Source: Xanthomonas fragariae (GTDB lineage: Bacteria; Pseudomonadota; Gammaproteobacteria; Xanthomonadales; Xanthomonadaceae). Taken from it: DNA of 64,000 bases. The translations under genes were made by a program, and so were the position numbers. The stretch covers positions 4,085,501 through 4,149,500 of the forward strand of contig NZ_LT853882.1 in assembly GCF_900183975.1 (NCBI RefSeq), in the 5' to 3' direction. Shown in pieces: positions 41,224 through 51,921 of the stretch. The notes beneath the pieces were generated by a model. That model was given only the letters and a program-made list of their open reading frames with translations. It searched no databases and was not told the DNA's origin. The first letter of the stretch is position 1, and each line of letters begins with the position of its first letter.

Positions 41224-43965
41224 ATGGACCCAGTCGCCACCGTTCTTTCCGCCCTGGCTGCGCCGGGCCAGCAAGAACGCCTGCTACGGCTGCACACCCC
41301 GCTGGGCCCCGACGTGCTGGTCGCCGAGACCCTGGACGGCCGCGAGTCGGTCGACGGCGGCGGCTTCCATTTCGAAGTGAGCGCGCTATCGGCCAACGCC
41401 GGCCTGCCGCTGGACGACCTGCTCTGCCAGCCGGTGCTGCTGGAACTGCTCACCGCCGAATCGCGCACCGCGCTGCGCCCGTTCCACGGCCACGTCACCG
41501 CGTTTGAGCGGCTCGGCAGCAACGGCGGGCTGGCGCGTTACCGGCTGACGATCGAGCCGTGGCTGGCGCTGCTGGGCCAGCGTGTGGACAGCTACGTGTT
41601 CCAGGACCTGAGCGTGGTGGAGATTGTCGAGAGCGTGTTCGCCGACTACGCCGAGCAGGGCGCGCTGGCGCCGGCCTGGCGCTGGGAGCTGGCCGACCGC
41701 CGCGTGTACGCCAAGCGCAGCCTGACCACGCAGTATGAGGAGACCGACCTGGCCTTCGTGCAGCGGCTGCTGGCCGAAGAAGGGATCTATGTCTGGTTCG
41801 CGCATGCCGGCGATGCCGGCAGCGAGCGCCTGGGCAGCCACACGCTGGTGCTGTCGGACCACAACCACGCCTTCGCCGAGCTGGGCACGGTGCGCTATCA
41901 CCGCACCGACGTGACCGAGCATCAGGACAGCGTGCAGCAGTGGGTGCGGTCGTGTCGCTGGCGCCCGACCACGCTGTCGCGGGCCAGCTGGGACTACCGC
42001 AGCCGCAGCCTGCGCCCGGCCGGCGCCGAGGGCACGCCGCTGGGCGACATCGGCGCCGAGGACGTGGACACCGCCGGCCCGCACGGTTGGCAGGACAGCA
42101 CGCGCGGCCAGCGCCGCGCGCAGCAGCAACTCGATGCGCAGCAGGTGGCGGCGCAGACCATCGAGGGCCAGGGCAGCTGGCGCCAGCTGGCCCCGGGCAC
42201 GCGCTTTGGCCTGCGCCAGCATGCGGGCGTGGCGGCCGATGCGGCGTTCCTGTGCCTGCAGGTGCGGCACCAGGCACGCAACAACCTGGGTGCGGAGGTG
42301 TTCGACGCGCTGGAGCAATCGCTGGGCGCGGTGACCGTGGCCGGCGCACCGCTGCCATCGGCGCTGGCGGGCCTGGGCGCCGGCGATGCGCCGCCGCAAG
42401 ACGATGCGTCGGTGGAGTTCTACCGCAACCAGTTCACCGCGCTGCCGGCCACGGCGACCTACCGGCCGCAGACCGAGGACGGCCATGGCGTGCGCCTGCA
42501 TCCCAAGCCGACGGTGGCCGGCACGCTGAGCGCGATCGTGGTCAGCGACGGCGACCCGGTGCAGTCCGACCGCGACCACCGGATCAAGGTGCAGTTCCCG
42601 TTCCAGCGCGGTGCCGACGCCAGCAGCGCGCTGGCGCATCCGGGGGGCGAGGACAACGCGCCGGGCAGCGCGTCGGCGTGGACCTGGGTGCGGGTGATGA
42701 CGCCATGGGCCGGCGACAACTGGGGCGGGGTGGTGCTGCCGCGCAAGGGCCAGGAAGTGCTGGTGGGGTTCCTGGAAGGGGACATCGACCGGCCGGTGGT
42801 GATCGGCAGCGTCTACAACGGGCGCGGCCAGGCCGATGCGGCGCACAACCAGGTCGGTGGCGGCGGGGCCGGGGCCACCGGCAATGCGCCGGCGTGGTTC
42901 CAGGGCAACGCGCACGGCGCGGTGTTCACCGGGTTCAAGAGCCAGGCGCTGGCGCAGAGCCAGGACGGCACCGGCGGTTACCAGCAGCTGCGGCTGGACG
43001 ACACCCCCGGCCAGGGCCGCGCGCAGCTGTCGACCACCCAGCACGCCAGCACCTTGACCCTGGGCCACCTGAAGGGCGGCAGCGACAACCTGCGCGAAGG
43101 CGAGCGCGGCTACGGGGTGGAACTGTCCACCCAGGCCTACGGCGCGGTGCGCGCCGGCCAGGGCCTGCTGCTGAGCAGCGCGGCGGGCCAGCAGCAGCTG
43201 GCGGCGAGCGAGGCGCTGGCGCAGCTGGCACAGGGCGAGCAGCTGCTGCAGGGGCTGGCCGAGGCGGCCCGGCAACAGCAGGCGCAGCTGCCTAATGACC
43301 CGGACCGCCTCCCCGCCCAGGAAGGACTCAAGACCCTGCAGGCCAGCCTGAAGGCGACGCAGGGTGGCAGCGCCGACGGCCAGGCGCCGGGCTGGAGCCG
43401 CCCGGCGCTGCTGGGCAGCGGCAGCGCGGGCGTGATGAGCCTGACCCCGGCCGACCAGGTGTGGGTGTCGGGCACGCAGACCACACTGCTGGCCGGCACC
43501 GCACTGAACTGGGCCAGCCAGGCGCAGCTGGTGCTGGCGGTGGCCGGCGGGCTGGTGCTGTACACCCAGGGCAGCGCCCCGGTCGCGGGCAGTCCCAACC
43601 AGGAGCGCGGCATCGCCCTGCACGCCGCGCAAGGCACGCTCAGCGCCCGCGCGCACAAGAACCTGGCCAAGCTCGCCGCCAAGACCCAGGTCCGCATCGT
43701 CAGCACCACCGCCGACGTCCAGCTCGCCGCCCCGACCAAGCACCTGCTGGCCACGGCGGCCGGCGCCTACATCAAGCTGGACGGCGACGACATCGAACTG
43801 GGCGCGCCGGGGACGGTCGAGTTCAAGGGCGGGCAGCAGGTGTGGACGGGGCCGCAGGGGGTAAGTGCGGGGGCAAGCGCTCCCTCAAGTGCGCTCAAAT
43901 TGTGCGATTTCAAAACGCGGACCGCGGATGCTGGCGGGGATGCGATCGTCCTAATTCAGGGCTGA
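41224..43965 (+). CDS. vgrG: type VI secretion tip protein VgrG, full length
   Basis: A 913-residue spike protein that caps the Hcp tube and carries effectors out of the cell. Domains in order: gp27-like hub (residues 1-370; LLRLHTPLGPDVLVAETLDG, DLAFVQRLLAEEGIYVWFAH, LVLSDHNHAF). Next is a gp5-like OB/spike part (about 400-560; AIVVSDGDPVQSDRDHRIKVQFPFQRG, PWAGDNWGGVVLPRKGQEVLVGFLEGDIDRPVVIGSVYNG). Then a DUF2345 beta-helix region to about 880 with a long Gln/Ala-rich helical insert. ATG at 41224 has AAGGAG just upstream. The only vgrG here with an intact N-terminus; a DUF4123 adaptor follows after 5 bp. Confidence 0.95.
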   Translation: MDPVATVLSALAAPGQQERLLRLHTPLGPDVLVAETLDGRESVDGGGFHFEVSALSANAGLPLDDLLCQPVLLELLTAESRTALRPFHGHVTAFERLGSNGGLARYRLTIEPWLALLGQRVDSYVFQDLSVVEIVESVFADYAEQGALAPAWRWELADRRVYAKRSLTTQYEETDLAFVQRLLAEEGIYVWFAHAGDAGSERLGSHTLVLSDHNHAFAELGTVRYHRTDVTEHQDSVQQWVRSCRWRPTTLSRASWDYRSRSLRPAGAEGTPLGDIGAEDVDTAGPHGWQDSTRGQRRAQQQLDAQQVAAQTIEGQGSWRQLAPGTRFGLRQHAGVAADAAFLCLQVRHQARNNLGAEVFDALEQSLGAVTVAGAPLPSALAGLGAGDAPPQDDASVEFYRNQFTALPATATYRPQTEDGHGVRLHPKPTVAGTLSAIVVSDGDPVQSDRDHRIKVQFPFQRGADASSALAHPGGEDNAPGSASAWTWVRVMTPWAGDNWGGVVLPRKGQEVLVGFLEGDIDRPVVIGSVYNGRGQADAAHNQVGGGGAGATGNAPAWFQGNAHGAVFTGFKSQALAQSQDGTGGYQQLRLDDTPGQGRAQLSTTQHASTLTLGHLKGGSDNLREGERGYGVELSTQAYGAVRAGQGLLLSSAAGQQQLAASEALAQLAQGEQLLQGLAEAARQQQAQLPNDPDRLPAQEGLKTLQASLKATQGGSADGQAPGWSRPALLGSGSAGVMSLTPADQVWVSGTQTTLLAGTALNWASQAQLVLAVAGGLVLYTQGSAPVAGSPNQERGIALHAAQGTLSARAHKNLAKLAAKTQVRIVSTTADVQLAAPTKHLLATAAGAYIKLDGDDIELGAPGTVEFKGGQQVWTGPQGVSAGASAPSSALKLCDFKTRTADAGGDAIVLIQG

Positions 43966-46900
43966 ATACCATGCATCATCGATTTTACACGAATCATCGC
44001 TACGGAATAATCAATCCGTTGCAAATTGAAGTTGATGCTTGGATCAACTGGCCTTCTGTGTCGATAGCTCCCAAAGAGCTTCGCGGGCAATCCGATATAT
44101 TGCCGAGGCTAATAAATTTCAGCACATTGAGCCATTCCCACCAAATTGAGTTGCTGGACCATATGCAGGAGTGGGAAAAGTCTAACCCTAGGATGACGTA
44201 TTTCAGTGCGCTTCTAACAAGCGACGCTGACGAGAGAAAAGTGGTTAATCATTTGGCTAGGCAGATGTTGCAAAAAACCTCAGATAGGGAGTGCATGCTC
44301 CTGCGCTTCTATGACCCTCGCGTGTTTGGTCATCTGCAGTGGATTCTGGATGAGCGCCAGATCAACTATCTCTTAGGGCCGATAGAGAAATGGTCATGGC
44401 GCCTGCTAGATGGTTCATGGGCTTATCAACCACGCTCAGCGGACACCGGCGGACTTGGACTGAAATTGACCGAATCCCAATGGGGGGTACTAAGCCGAAT
44501 TGGGGTTCTGAATCGTACAAGCGTTCATCTTACAAGCGCGGGAATCCCAGTTGGCGACATTCGCTTTGTAGCGAGTGTGATAGAACAGACCTATGAACGC
44601 TGGGGCATGGAAGATGAATCTGACATCTTTTTGTTTGTTGAACAAGTGCTGCTCACGCATCTTGGCATCCATGACCATCCTGAGCTCTCACGACGATTGG
44701 AACAAGTTCAGATGGGTCAAGTTAGCTATGTAGGCGCATGCCTTGATCTGGACATTACGAAACTGAGTAAGGACGTAATTGGCGCTGCAAGTAACAAGAC
44801 ATGGAGTGTATATGGCCTGTGATCCGTCCAAGAAGTGCCCAATCTGCGATCAAAAGGGATTGCCTATCCTGCCGGTGCGTTACGAGGTGTCGCGAGTGCA
44901 GTCTGTCAAGCGGCTGCCCATGGAATTGAGCGCTCCTTTTTCTGCGTCCCAAATTAAGCTGCCGCCCGACTACGCGCGATATACATTGCGGTTATTGCGA
45001 GCAGGCTATCTGTATGTTTTTAACGAAAGGCGTCAGCAATGGAGTGGCTATGTAGTCAGCGACGATGCGCATCTGGTTGAATATGATCTGCGAGCCCCTG
45101 CGCCCAAGTTGGGTGATGCTCAGCCGTGTTCGCGAATGGCGGCTAGCCAGACCGGGCGCTATTTGGTGATACCAGATGCGAATCACCCTGAACTGTTAGG
45201 TAAAATTTGGCTGTCGTTTTCGTCAGCGGCCTGGACAGATGAAATATTGAAGCAACATCAATCGGCGGACTATCGCCGTCGTCATATGCGAAGTATCGAC
45301 GTCGCCGCCTGGGCAAAAGGTGGTGGTGCGCAGCCGCATATGGACACGATATATGCTGCGAAAGACAAAGTGGCAGAGTTTCATTTAGCATCTGATTATT
45401 CAATTGCGAACAAGAGTGGCCTTTTGGGGCCACAGACGTTACCTGCGATCACTGTTTCTGCATCAGGCCCAGCATTTTCTCATAGCCTCACGGATATGTT
45501 GAGTTTTGACAAGGACAGAGTGGACGCGCTTGTCGCCACCATGCGGCAAGTAGCAGGCCAGCTTTCTCCTGATAGCAAAGGCGTCGACCCCGCCGTCGTG
45601 GCGATAGACGACCCAGTTGGCCTAATGGCTGATCTGAATCAGCTTATCTTGGAAGAAGCGATTGTATGGGCCGAGCAGCCAGAAAGAAAAGAAAAGCGTG
45701 AGTCGGCGCTCGCAATTACGGCCCTGCGTGAGGCAATTAAGAATGGCGCTGTAGAAAGCGAGGAAACTGCTCGAAAAGATCGCGCGATGATCGGACAGTC
45801 CGTGATGCAGACGCTATTTGGCCGTGCACATACCAGTCAATTTACTCGCCCCGTTCAAGAATGGGATGATGATTGGTTTAAGGTCGAAGATGAAGATGAG
45901 ATATTGCGCTTGGGCGCCGAATCATGGGAGAAGTATCAAAAGCACCTAAAGGGCGGCAACGCTTACGAGGATTATCTTAAAAATACATATACCAACGAGC
46001 TGAAACAGCTTGGCGAGCAATTAATCACTCCGTTAGACGAGGCATATGTGGCTTGGCTGGAATGTGATACTTTCAAGCAGCACATGATCTGCAGTTTCGA
46101 CGCGGCTAACACTCGCAGTGGAATGCAATATCAAGAATCGGTTGTGGCGATCATCAGTGACGCGCTAGGCCGCAGGAAGGTATTCGACTATGCCACAAGC
46201 GCCTTGCAACAAGACCCTGCAAAGCAGGAGTCGATTCTTTCACGTGCCATGGTTTGGAATTTGGACGGCGCGATAAAACAATGGAAGGCTATCGCTTCGA
46301 AGCAGGCCGATTCACCAGATTGGCTAGGTTTCTCGGGTGCGCTTTATAGTGGCCTGAAGGAGGCACTTGAAAAAGGCGCGAACAACGAATTGGAAGGCGC
46401 GTTTAGTGGGTTGGCCAAATATATCTATCAACTGTCAGGCCCATTAGCGCGCATGGTGGGCGGCGCTATGGATCTGATGGCGCAAGGCAGCGCCCTGCTG
46501 CTGCCTCACAAGATGCAGCTGGGCCTGATGTCAGCGGTGGCGCGGGCGGGCTCTCCAAATATGCAGCTGATTGATCTGAGCATGTATACCACGCCTAAGC
46601 AAGCCACACGCGCGCTAGCTAATCAGTTGGCTTACAAAGCCGGCTTATCCTCGGGCCAGGGAATGCGCTCGCCAGCCCGCAGCGCCATGACACCTGGAAT
46701 CGAGGTGGACAGGACGACGGGAGGCAAGCAGTTTAAGTTCAATATGGTGATGCTGGTTGATACCAATCGCGTAGCTCAATGGCAGAGTTTCGACATTGGA
46801 GCTAGAAGCATGCGCAATGCCCGAGCTGGTGAGGTGGCCGCAGCAGTAAGCTCACAGGAGTTCGATTCCTTACTGAGACAGAGCATAGGAAGGCTCAATA

Positions 46901-47190
46901 GCCTTGAGTTCAAAACGGGGGTGGTGGCTACAATTTTTGCTGGCGCAAGCCTTGGTAAGCTCTATGAAGATTATAAAAAATCCACTGTTAATGATAGTGC
47001 AATTAAAGGATCGAATTTTGCCGCAGGTGTCGCAGCCCTTGCTGGCAATGCCATAGAACTTAGTGGCACAGCTGCTAAAAGTATTCCATGGGGTTCACAA
47101 AAGCTAGCGCAGCCACTAGGACGTTTGATGCTCAATGCGGCTTCGCGAGCAGAAGTGGTTATTGCTGGAGGAAAATGGCTTGGTGCTATC
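42001..47190 (+). repeat. first copy of a ~5-kb near-identical direct repeat (vgrG 3' part, DUF4123, toxin body)
   Basis: From the vgrG codon near 42001 through the adaptor and the first ~793 codons of the VasX-like toxin, the sequence recurs at 55662-60875, about 13.7 kb downstream. Within the adaptor and toxin body I find essentially only one coding change (Thr/Ala in the adaptor). Identity stops abruptly inside the toxin gene at about 47190. Confidence 0.9.
43971..44822 (+). CDS. DUF4123 T6SS effector adaptor (Tap/Tec), copy 1
   Basis: A 283-residue cytosolic chaperone expected to load the downstream toxin onto VgrG. Its place between vgrG and toxin, and the central RECMLLRFYDPRVFGHLQWIL and FGHLQWILDERQINYLLGPIEKW segments, identify DUF4123. 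The ATG at 43971 lies 5 bp after the vgrG stop; longer open extensions run through vgrG and were rejected. The stop overlaps the toxin start by 11 bp. AT-rich compared with vgrG, suggesting it travels with the toxin. Confidence 0.85.
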   Translation: MHHRFYTNHRYGIINPLQIEVDAWINWPSVSIAPKELRGQSDILPRLINFSTLSHSHQIELLDHMQEWEKSNPRMTYFSALLTSDADERKVVNHLARQMLQKTSDRECMLLRFYDPRVFGHLQWILDERQINYLLGPIEKWSWRLLDGSWAYQPRSADTGGLGLKLTESQWGVLSRIGVLNRTSVHLTSAGIPVGDIRFVASVIEQTYERWGMEDESDIFLFVEQVLLTHLGIHDHPELSRRLEQVQMGQVSYVGACLDLDITKLSKDVIGAASNKTWSVYGL

Positions 47191-47520
47191 GCTGCGTTTG
47201 TTGCTGGGGTCATCATGATTAATGAAGGCAGTGCGGATTATAGCGTTAACAGAGCATATGGAATATCAATCATGAGCCTTGGCGCAGCCTCTGTGGCTCT
47301 TTCTTTTATGATACTTTTTGGCTGGATGGCGCCGGTTGCGATTTTGATGTTGATCTTGATAGCCGTTCTTAGCGTGGTTGTTTCACTTTTTAAACCGGAT
47401 GAAGTTGAGCGCTGGCTAGATAAAGCGATGCACTGGGGAATTAATGGAAGCGGCAGATTTTCGTCGCTAGAAGATCAGCAGTTGGCAATAACAAAATTTT
47501 CCGCCAAAGGTGCAGAATAA
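44812..47520 (+). CDS. VasX-like pore-forming T6SS effector (BTH_I2691-type N-terminus), copy 1
   Basis: A 902-residue toxin. The N-terminus MACDPSKKCPICDQKGLPILPVRY is the signature of the VasX N-terminal/BTH_I2691 family. A long helical body follows, then at least five hydrophobic segments in the last ~200 residues (VVATIFAGASLG, FAAGVAALAGNAIEL, WLGAIAAFVAGVIMI, IMSLGAASVALSFMILFGW, AILMLILIAVLSVVVSLF), consistent with membrane insertion. GGAG at 44803 supports the ATG at 44812. The last ~110 residues differ from the copy at 58497, whereas the first ~793 are the same. The gene downstream encodes the probable immunity protein. Confidence 0.85.
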   Translation: MACDPSKKCPICDQKGLPILPVRYEVSRVQSVKRLPMELSAPFSASQIKLPPDYARYTLRLLRAGYLYVFNERRQQWSGYVVSDDAHLVEYDLRAPAPKLGDAQPCSRMAASQTGRYLVIPDANHPELLGKIWLSFSSAAWTDEILKQHQSADYRRRHMRSIDVAAWAKGGGAQPHMDTIYAAKDKVAEFHLASDYSIANKSGLLGPQTLPAITVSASGPAFSHSLTDMLSFDKDRVDALVATMRQVAGQLSPDSKGVDPAVVAIDDPVGLMADLNQLILEEAIVWAEQPERKEKRESALAITALREAIKNGAVESEETARKDRAMIGQSVMQTLFGRAHTSQFTRPVQEWDDDWFKVEDEDEILRLGAESWEKYQKHLKGGNAYEDYLKNTYTNELKQLGEQLITPLDEAYVAWLECDTFKQHMICSFDAANTRSGMQYQESVVAIISDALGRRKVFDYATSALQQDPAKQESILSRAMVWNLDGAIKQWKAIASKQADSPDWLGFSGALYSGLKEALEKGANNELEGAFSGLAKYIYQLSGPLARMVGGAMDLMAQGSALLLPHKMQLGLMSAVARAGSPNMQLIDLSMYTTPKQATRALANQLAYKAGLSSGQGMRSPARSAMTPGIEVDRTTGGKQFKFNMVMLVDTNRVAQWQSFDIGARSMRNARAGEVAAAVSSQEFDSLLRQSIGRLNSLEFKTGVVATIFAGASLGKLYEDYKKSTVNDSAIKGSNFAAGVAALAGNAIELSGTAAKSIPWGSQKLAQPLGRLMLNAASRAEVVIAGGKWLGAIAAFVAGVIMINEGSADYSVNRAYGISIMSLGAASVALSFMILFGWMAPVAILMLILIAVLSVVVSLFKPDEVERWLDKAMHWGINGSGRFSSLEDQQLAITKFSAKGAE

Positions 47521-47523
47521 ATC

Positions 47524-48510
47524 ATGCTTACTGGATGGCATCCTCCCTTTAAGTTGGATAGGCCTCTCTCACTACAAGAAAGGAATGATTTTCTGCCATT
47601 TGGAGTGAGTCAGGATGTTATTCCTGAGGATAGCCTATCGCTCATCTCATTTAACTCTAACTTCGCCGAATTTGTTGATAGGACATTTAAGATAAAAGGC
47701 ATGTCGGCTACCGCTGGAGCTGGAGCGGCGGTCTTATTTCTGGCACTTATGTCTTTTTTTATTGCAAGTCTTATTGTTAGAGATCCCGGAAGTGCTTTTG
47801 AAAATATTTTTGGTTTTGTTATGGCATTATTTATTTTATCCTGGGGAGCTTTTTTTTGGAAAATTCATCTCCGCCATGATCTTTTTTCTTATACACACTA
47901 TCCAGTGCGCTTCTGCCGAAATGAAGGCAATATTCATTTTTTTCGACACAACGGCCCTGGGGGGGTGGTGACTGTACCTTGGGGTAGTGATTCCGTATAT
48001 TTCCATATTGGGCATGGCGCTCAGAACAAAAACTTGCGGGATCTTCGTTGCCATATTCTAGACGAGCATGGCTGGATTTCTGGCACTTACACGGTAGGCC
48101 ATAGTACCGACGACGAGTTGCGTGTACGTGAGCAATGGGAATTTATACGTCGCTACATGGAGCTTGGCCCTGAGCGCGCTGTTGATCATCCGCTTGATGG
48201 TGTAATTACTTTATCAGTCAAGCCAAGTTGGCGTAACTGCTATATGTGGGTCTGCTTTGCAATGGGAACAAACTTGTTCCCATTGAGGCATGCATTGTTT
48301 CCCATTTATGGTCTGCTCACATTGACTCGGTGGCTGACATTCAAAACGTGCAAAGAGCCCGTGTGGCCAAAGGAAGTTCAGGCCGGATGTGCTATTCAAC
48401 CCAACGATCTCCATCATTGGCCTGAGCCTGAGTACATCGGGCAGTTCGCAAATCGTAAGGACGTCTACGATCGTGCGGTGGAGCGTAGTCGCTTACGAAA
48501 GCGCAGATAG
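47524..48510 (+). CDS. DUF6708-like membrane protein, probable immunity to VasX-like toxin 1
   Basis: A 328-residue inner-membrane protein with two hydrophobic segments at about residues 62-110 (AAVLFLALMSFFIASLIV; FGFVMALFILSWGAFFW), a soluble middle part (GHSTDDELRVREQWEFI) and a conserved basic C-terminus. It starts 3 bp after the toxin stop. It has diverged from the homologue at 61212 mainly in the N-terminal and membrane half, in step with the toxin C-terminus. That is what a cognate pore-immunity pair predicts; no experiment is implied. Confidence 0.75.
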   Translation: MLTGWHPPFKLDRPLSLQERNDFLPFGVSQDVIPEDSLSLISFNSNFAEFVDRTFKIKGMSATAGAGAAVLFLALMSFFIASLIVRDPGSAFENIFGFVMALFILSWGAFFWKIHLRHDLFSYTHYPVRFCRNEGNIHFFRHNGPGGVVTVPWGSDSVYFHIGHGAQNKNLRDLRCHILDEHGWISGTYTVGHSTDDELRVREQWEFIRRYMELGPERAVDHPLDGVITLSVKPSWRNCYMWVCFAMGTNLFPLRHALFPIYGLLTLTRWLTFKTCKEPVWPKEVQAGCAIQPNDLHHWPEPEYIGQFANRKDVYDRAVERSRLRKRR

Positions 48511-48574
48511 AAGTTGGGGCCAGCCAGTGTTGCTCGGGCTGCCCAATGTCGATTTCGATCGCCGCGCTGCGTTT

Positions 48575-50911
48575 TACGCCGAGCAAGGCGCGCTGGCGCC
48601 GGCCTGGCGCTGGGAGCTGGCCGACCGCCGCGTGTACGCCAAGCGCAGCCTGACCACGCAGTATGAAGAGACCGACCTGGCCTTCGTGCAGCGGCTGCTG
48701 GCCGAGGAAGGGATCTATGTCTGGTTCGCGCATGCCGGCGATGCCGGCAGCGAGCGCCTGGGCAGCCACACCCTGGTGCTGTCGGACCACAACCACGCCT
48801 TCGCCGAGCTGGGCACGGTGCGCTACCACCGCACCGACGTCACCGAGCAGCAGGACAGCGTGCAGCAGTGGGTGCGGTCGTGTCGCTGGCGCCCGACCAC
48901 GCTGTCGCGGGCCAGCTGGGACTACCGCAGCCTGAGCCTGCGCCCGACCGGCGCCGAGGGCACGCCGCTGGGCGACATCGGCGCCGAGGACGTGGACACC
49001 GCCGGCCCGTACGGCTGGCAAGACAGCACGCGCGGCCAGCGCCGCGCGCAGCAGCAGCTCGATGCGCAGCAGGTGGCGGCGCAGACCATCGAGGGCCAGG
49101 GCAGCTGGCGCCAGCTGGCGCCGGGCACGCGCTTCGCGCTGAGCCAGCATGCCGGGGTGGCGGCCGATGCGCGGTTCCTGTGCCTGCAGGTGCGGCACCA
49201 GGCGCGCAACAACCTGGGCGCGGACGTATTCGATGCGCTGGAGCAGTCGCTGGGCGCGGTGGCGGTGGCCGGCGCGCCGCTGCCGCCGGCGCTGGCGGGC
49301 CTGAGCGGCGGCGATGCGCCTGCGCAGGACGACGCTGAGGTGGCGTTCTATCGCAACCACTTCACCGCATTGCCGGCCACGGCGACTTACCGGCCGCAGA
49401 CTGAGGACGGGCACGGCGTGCGGCTGCATCCCAAGCCGACGGTGGCCGGCACGCTGAGCGCGATCGTGGTCAGCGACGGGGACCCGGTGCAGTCCGACCG
49501 CGACCACCGGATCAAGGTGCAGTTCCCGTTCCAGCGCGGTGCCGACGCCAGCAGCGCGCTGGCGCATCCGGGGGGCGAGGACAACGCGCCGGGCAGCGCG
49601 TCGGCGTGGACCTGGGTGCGGGTGATGACGCCGTGGGCCGGGGACAACTGGGGCGGCGTGGTGCTGCCGCGCAAGGGCCAGGAAGTGCTGGTGGGGTTCC
49701 TGGAAGGGGACATCGACCGGCCGGTGGTGATCGGCAGCGTGTACAACGGGCGCGGCCAGGCCGACGCGGCGCACAACCAGGTCGGCGGCGGCGGGGCCGG
49801 GGCCACCGGCAATGCGCCGGCGTGGTTCCAGGGCAATGCGCACGGCGCGGTGTTCACCGGGTTCAAGAGCCAGGCGCTGGCGCAGAGCCAGGACGGCACC
49901 GGCGGTTACCAGCAGCTGCGGCTGGACGACACCCCCGGCCAGGGCCGCGCGCAGCTGTCGACCACCCAGCACGCCAGCACCTTGACCCTGGGCCACCTGA
50001 AGGGCGGCAGCGACAACCTGCGCGAAGGCGAGCGCGGCTACGGGGTGGAACTGTCCACCCAGGCCTACGGCGCGGTGCGCGCCGGCCAGGGCCTGCTGCT
50101 GAGCAGCGCGGCGGGCCAGCAGCAGCTGGCGGCGAGCGAGGCGCTGGCGCAGCTGGCACAGGGCGAGCAGCTGCTGCAGGGGCTGGCCGAGGCGGCCCGG
50201 CAACAGCAGGCGCAGCTGCCTAATGACCCGGACAGCCTCCCCGCCCAGGAAGGACTCAAGACCCTGCAGGCCAGCCTGCAGGCGACCCAGAACGGCAGCG
50301 CCGCGGGCCAGCTCCAGGGCGGCGACGGCCAGGCGCCGGGCTGGAGCCGCCCGGCGCTGCTGGGCAGCGGCAGCGCGGGCGTGATGAGCCTGACCCCGGC
50401 CGACCAGGTGTGGGTGTCGGGCACGCAGACCACGCTGCTGGCCGGCACCGCCTTGAACTGGGCCAGCCAGGCGCAGCTGGTGCTGGCGGTGGCCGGCGGG
50501 CTGGTGCTATACACTCAGGGCAGCGCCCCGGTCGCCGGCAGCCCCAACCAGGAGCGCGGCATCGCCCTGCACGCCGCGCAAGGCACGCTCAGCGCCCGCG
50601 CGCACAAGAACCTGGCCAAGCTCGCCGCCAAGACCCAGGTCCGCATCGTCAGCACCACCGCCGACCTCCAGATCGCCGCCCCGACCAAGCACCTGCTGGC
50701 CACGGCGGCCGGCGCCTACATCAAGCTGGAAGGCGACGACATCGAACTGGGCGCGCCGGGGGTGATCGCGTTCAAGGGCGGCAACCGGGTGTGGGCGGGG
50801 CCGCAGGGCTTTAGCACCCGCGTGCAGCTGCCCTCGGCGGACAAGCCGGTATGCCTGGAATGCATGCGCGATCTGGCATCCCGGCACGAAGCCGTCGCAT
50901 CGCGCGGGTGA
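48575..50911 (+). pseudogene. vgrG fragment 2, lacking ~141 N-terminal codons
   Basis: Homology to the full vgrG begins abruptly at Tyr142 (YAEQGALAPAW) and continues through hub, spike and DUF2345 to a different C-terminus (KGGNRVWAGPQGFSTRVQ...CLECMRDLASRHEAV). The frame is open upstream into the immunity gene, but no sensible start exists, so a functional spike is unlikely. The 64-bp junction upstream (VLLGLPNVDFDRRAAF in frame) is repeated at 62199. It precedes a DUF4123 gene by 6 bp, so it marks the head of a second effector cassette. Confidence 0.85.
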
Positions 50912-51796
<885 letters not shown>

Positions 51797-51800
51797 GAAG

Positions 51801-51896
51801 CGAGTTTATCTTCGAAAGAATGGAACTGCCTCGCTGTAATGGGTAGACGACATGGGCGCTGATGAGATTCCTTCAACCCCATCTATTGCTAAATAA
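51801..51896 (+). pseudogene. remnant of a fourth lipoprotein immunity gene (C-terminal 31 codons)
   Basis: Directly after the adaptor stop, the frame reads RVYLRKNGTASL-stop-WVDDMGADEIPSTPSIAK-stop. It matches the C-terminus of the three intact immunity genes (RVYFRKNGTASLQWVDDMGAEELPATSD) but has TAA at 51837-51839 in place of the Gln codon. It is the decayed 3' end of an older copy. Confidence 0.75.
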
Positions 51897-51921
51897 GGAC
51901 GATCTTTGAGGCGCCTATAAT

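Noticed and set aside
41386..43743. Long antisense open frames (up to 785 codons) opposite vgrG, also at 48392-50203, 55638-57428 and 62080-63684
   Set aside because: They lie exactly opposite well-supported vgrG sequence. GC-rich codon usage leaves the antisense frame free of stops, and the translations are low-complexity Arg/Ala/Gly-rich with no domain.
43461..43970. N-terminal extension of the DUF4123 adaptor through the end of vgrG (also at 57146)
   Set aside because: The extension is the alternative frame of vgrG, low-complexity and Arg/Pro-rich; the ATG 5 bp after the vgrG stop is the real start.
48389..48574. Immunity-VgrG fusion reading from inside the immunity gene into vgrG fragment 2
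   Set aside because: The upstream part is an out-of-frame reading of the immunity gene; it looks like chance openness rather than a fusion protein.
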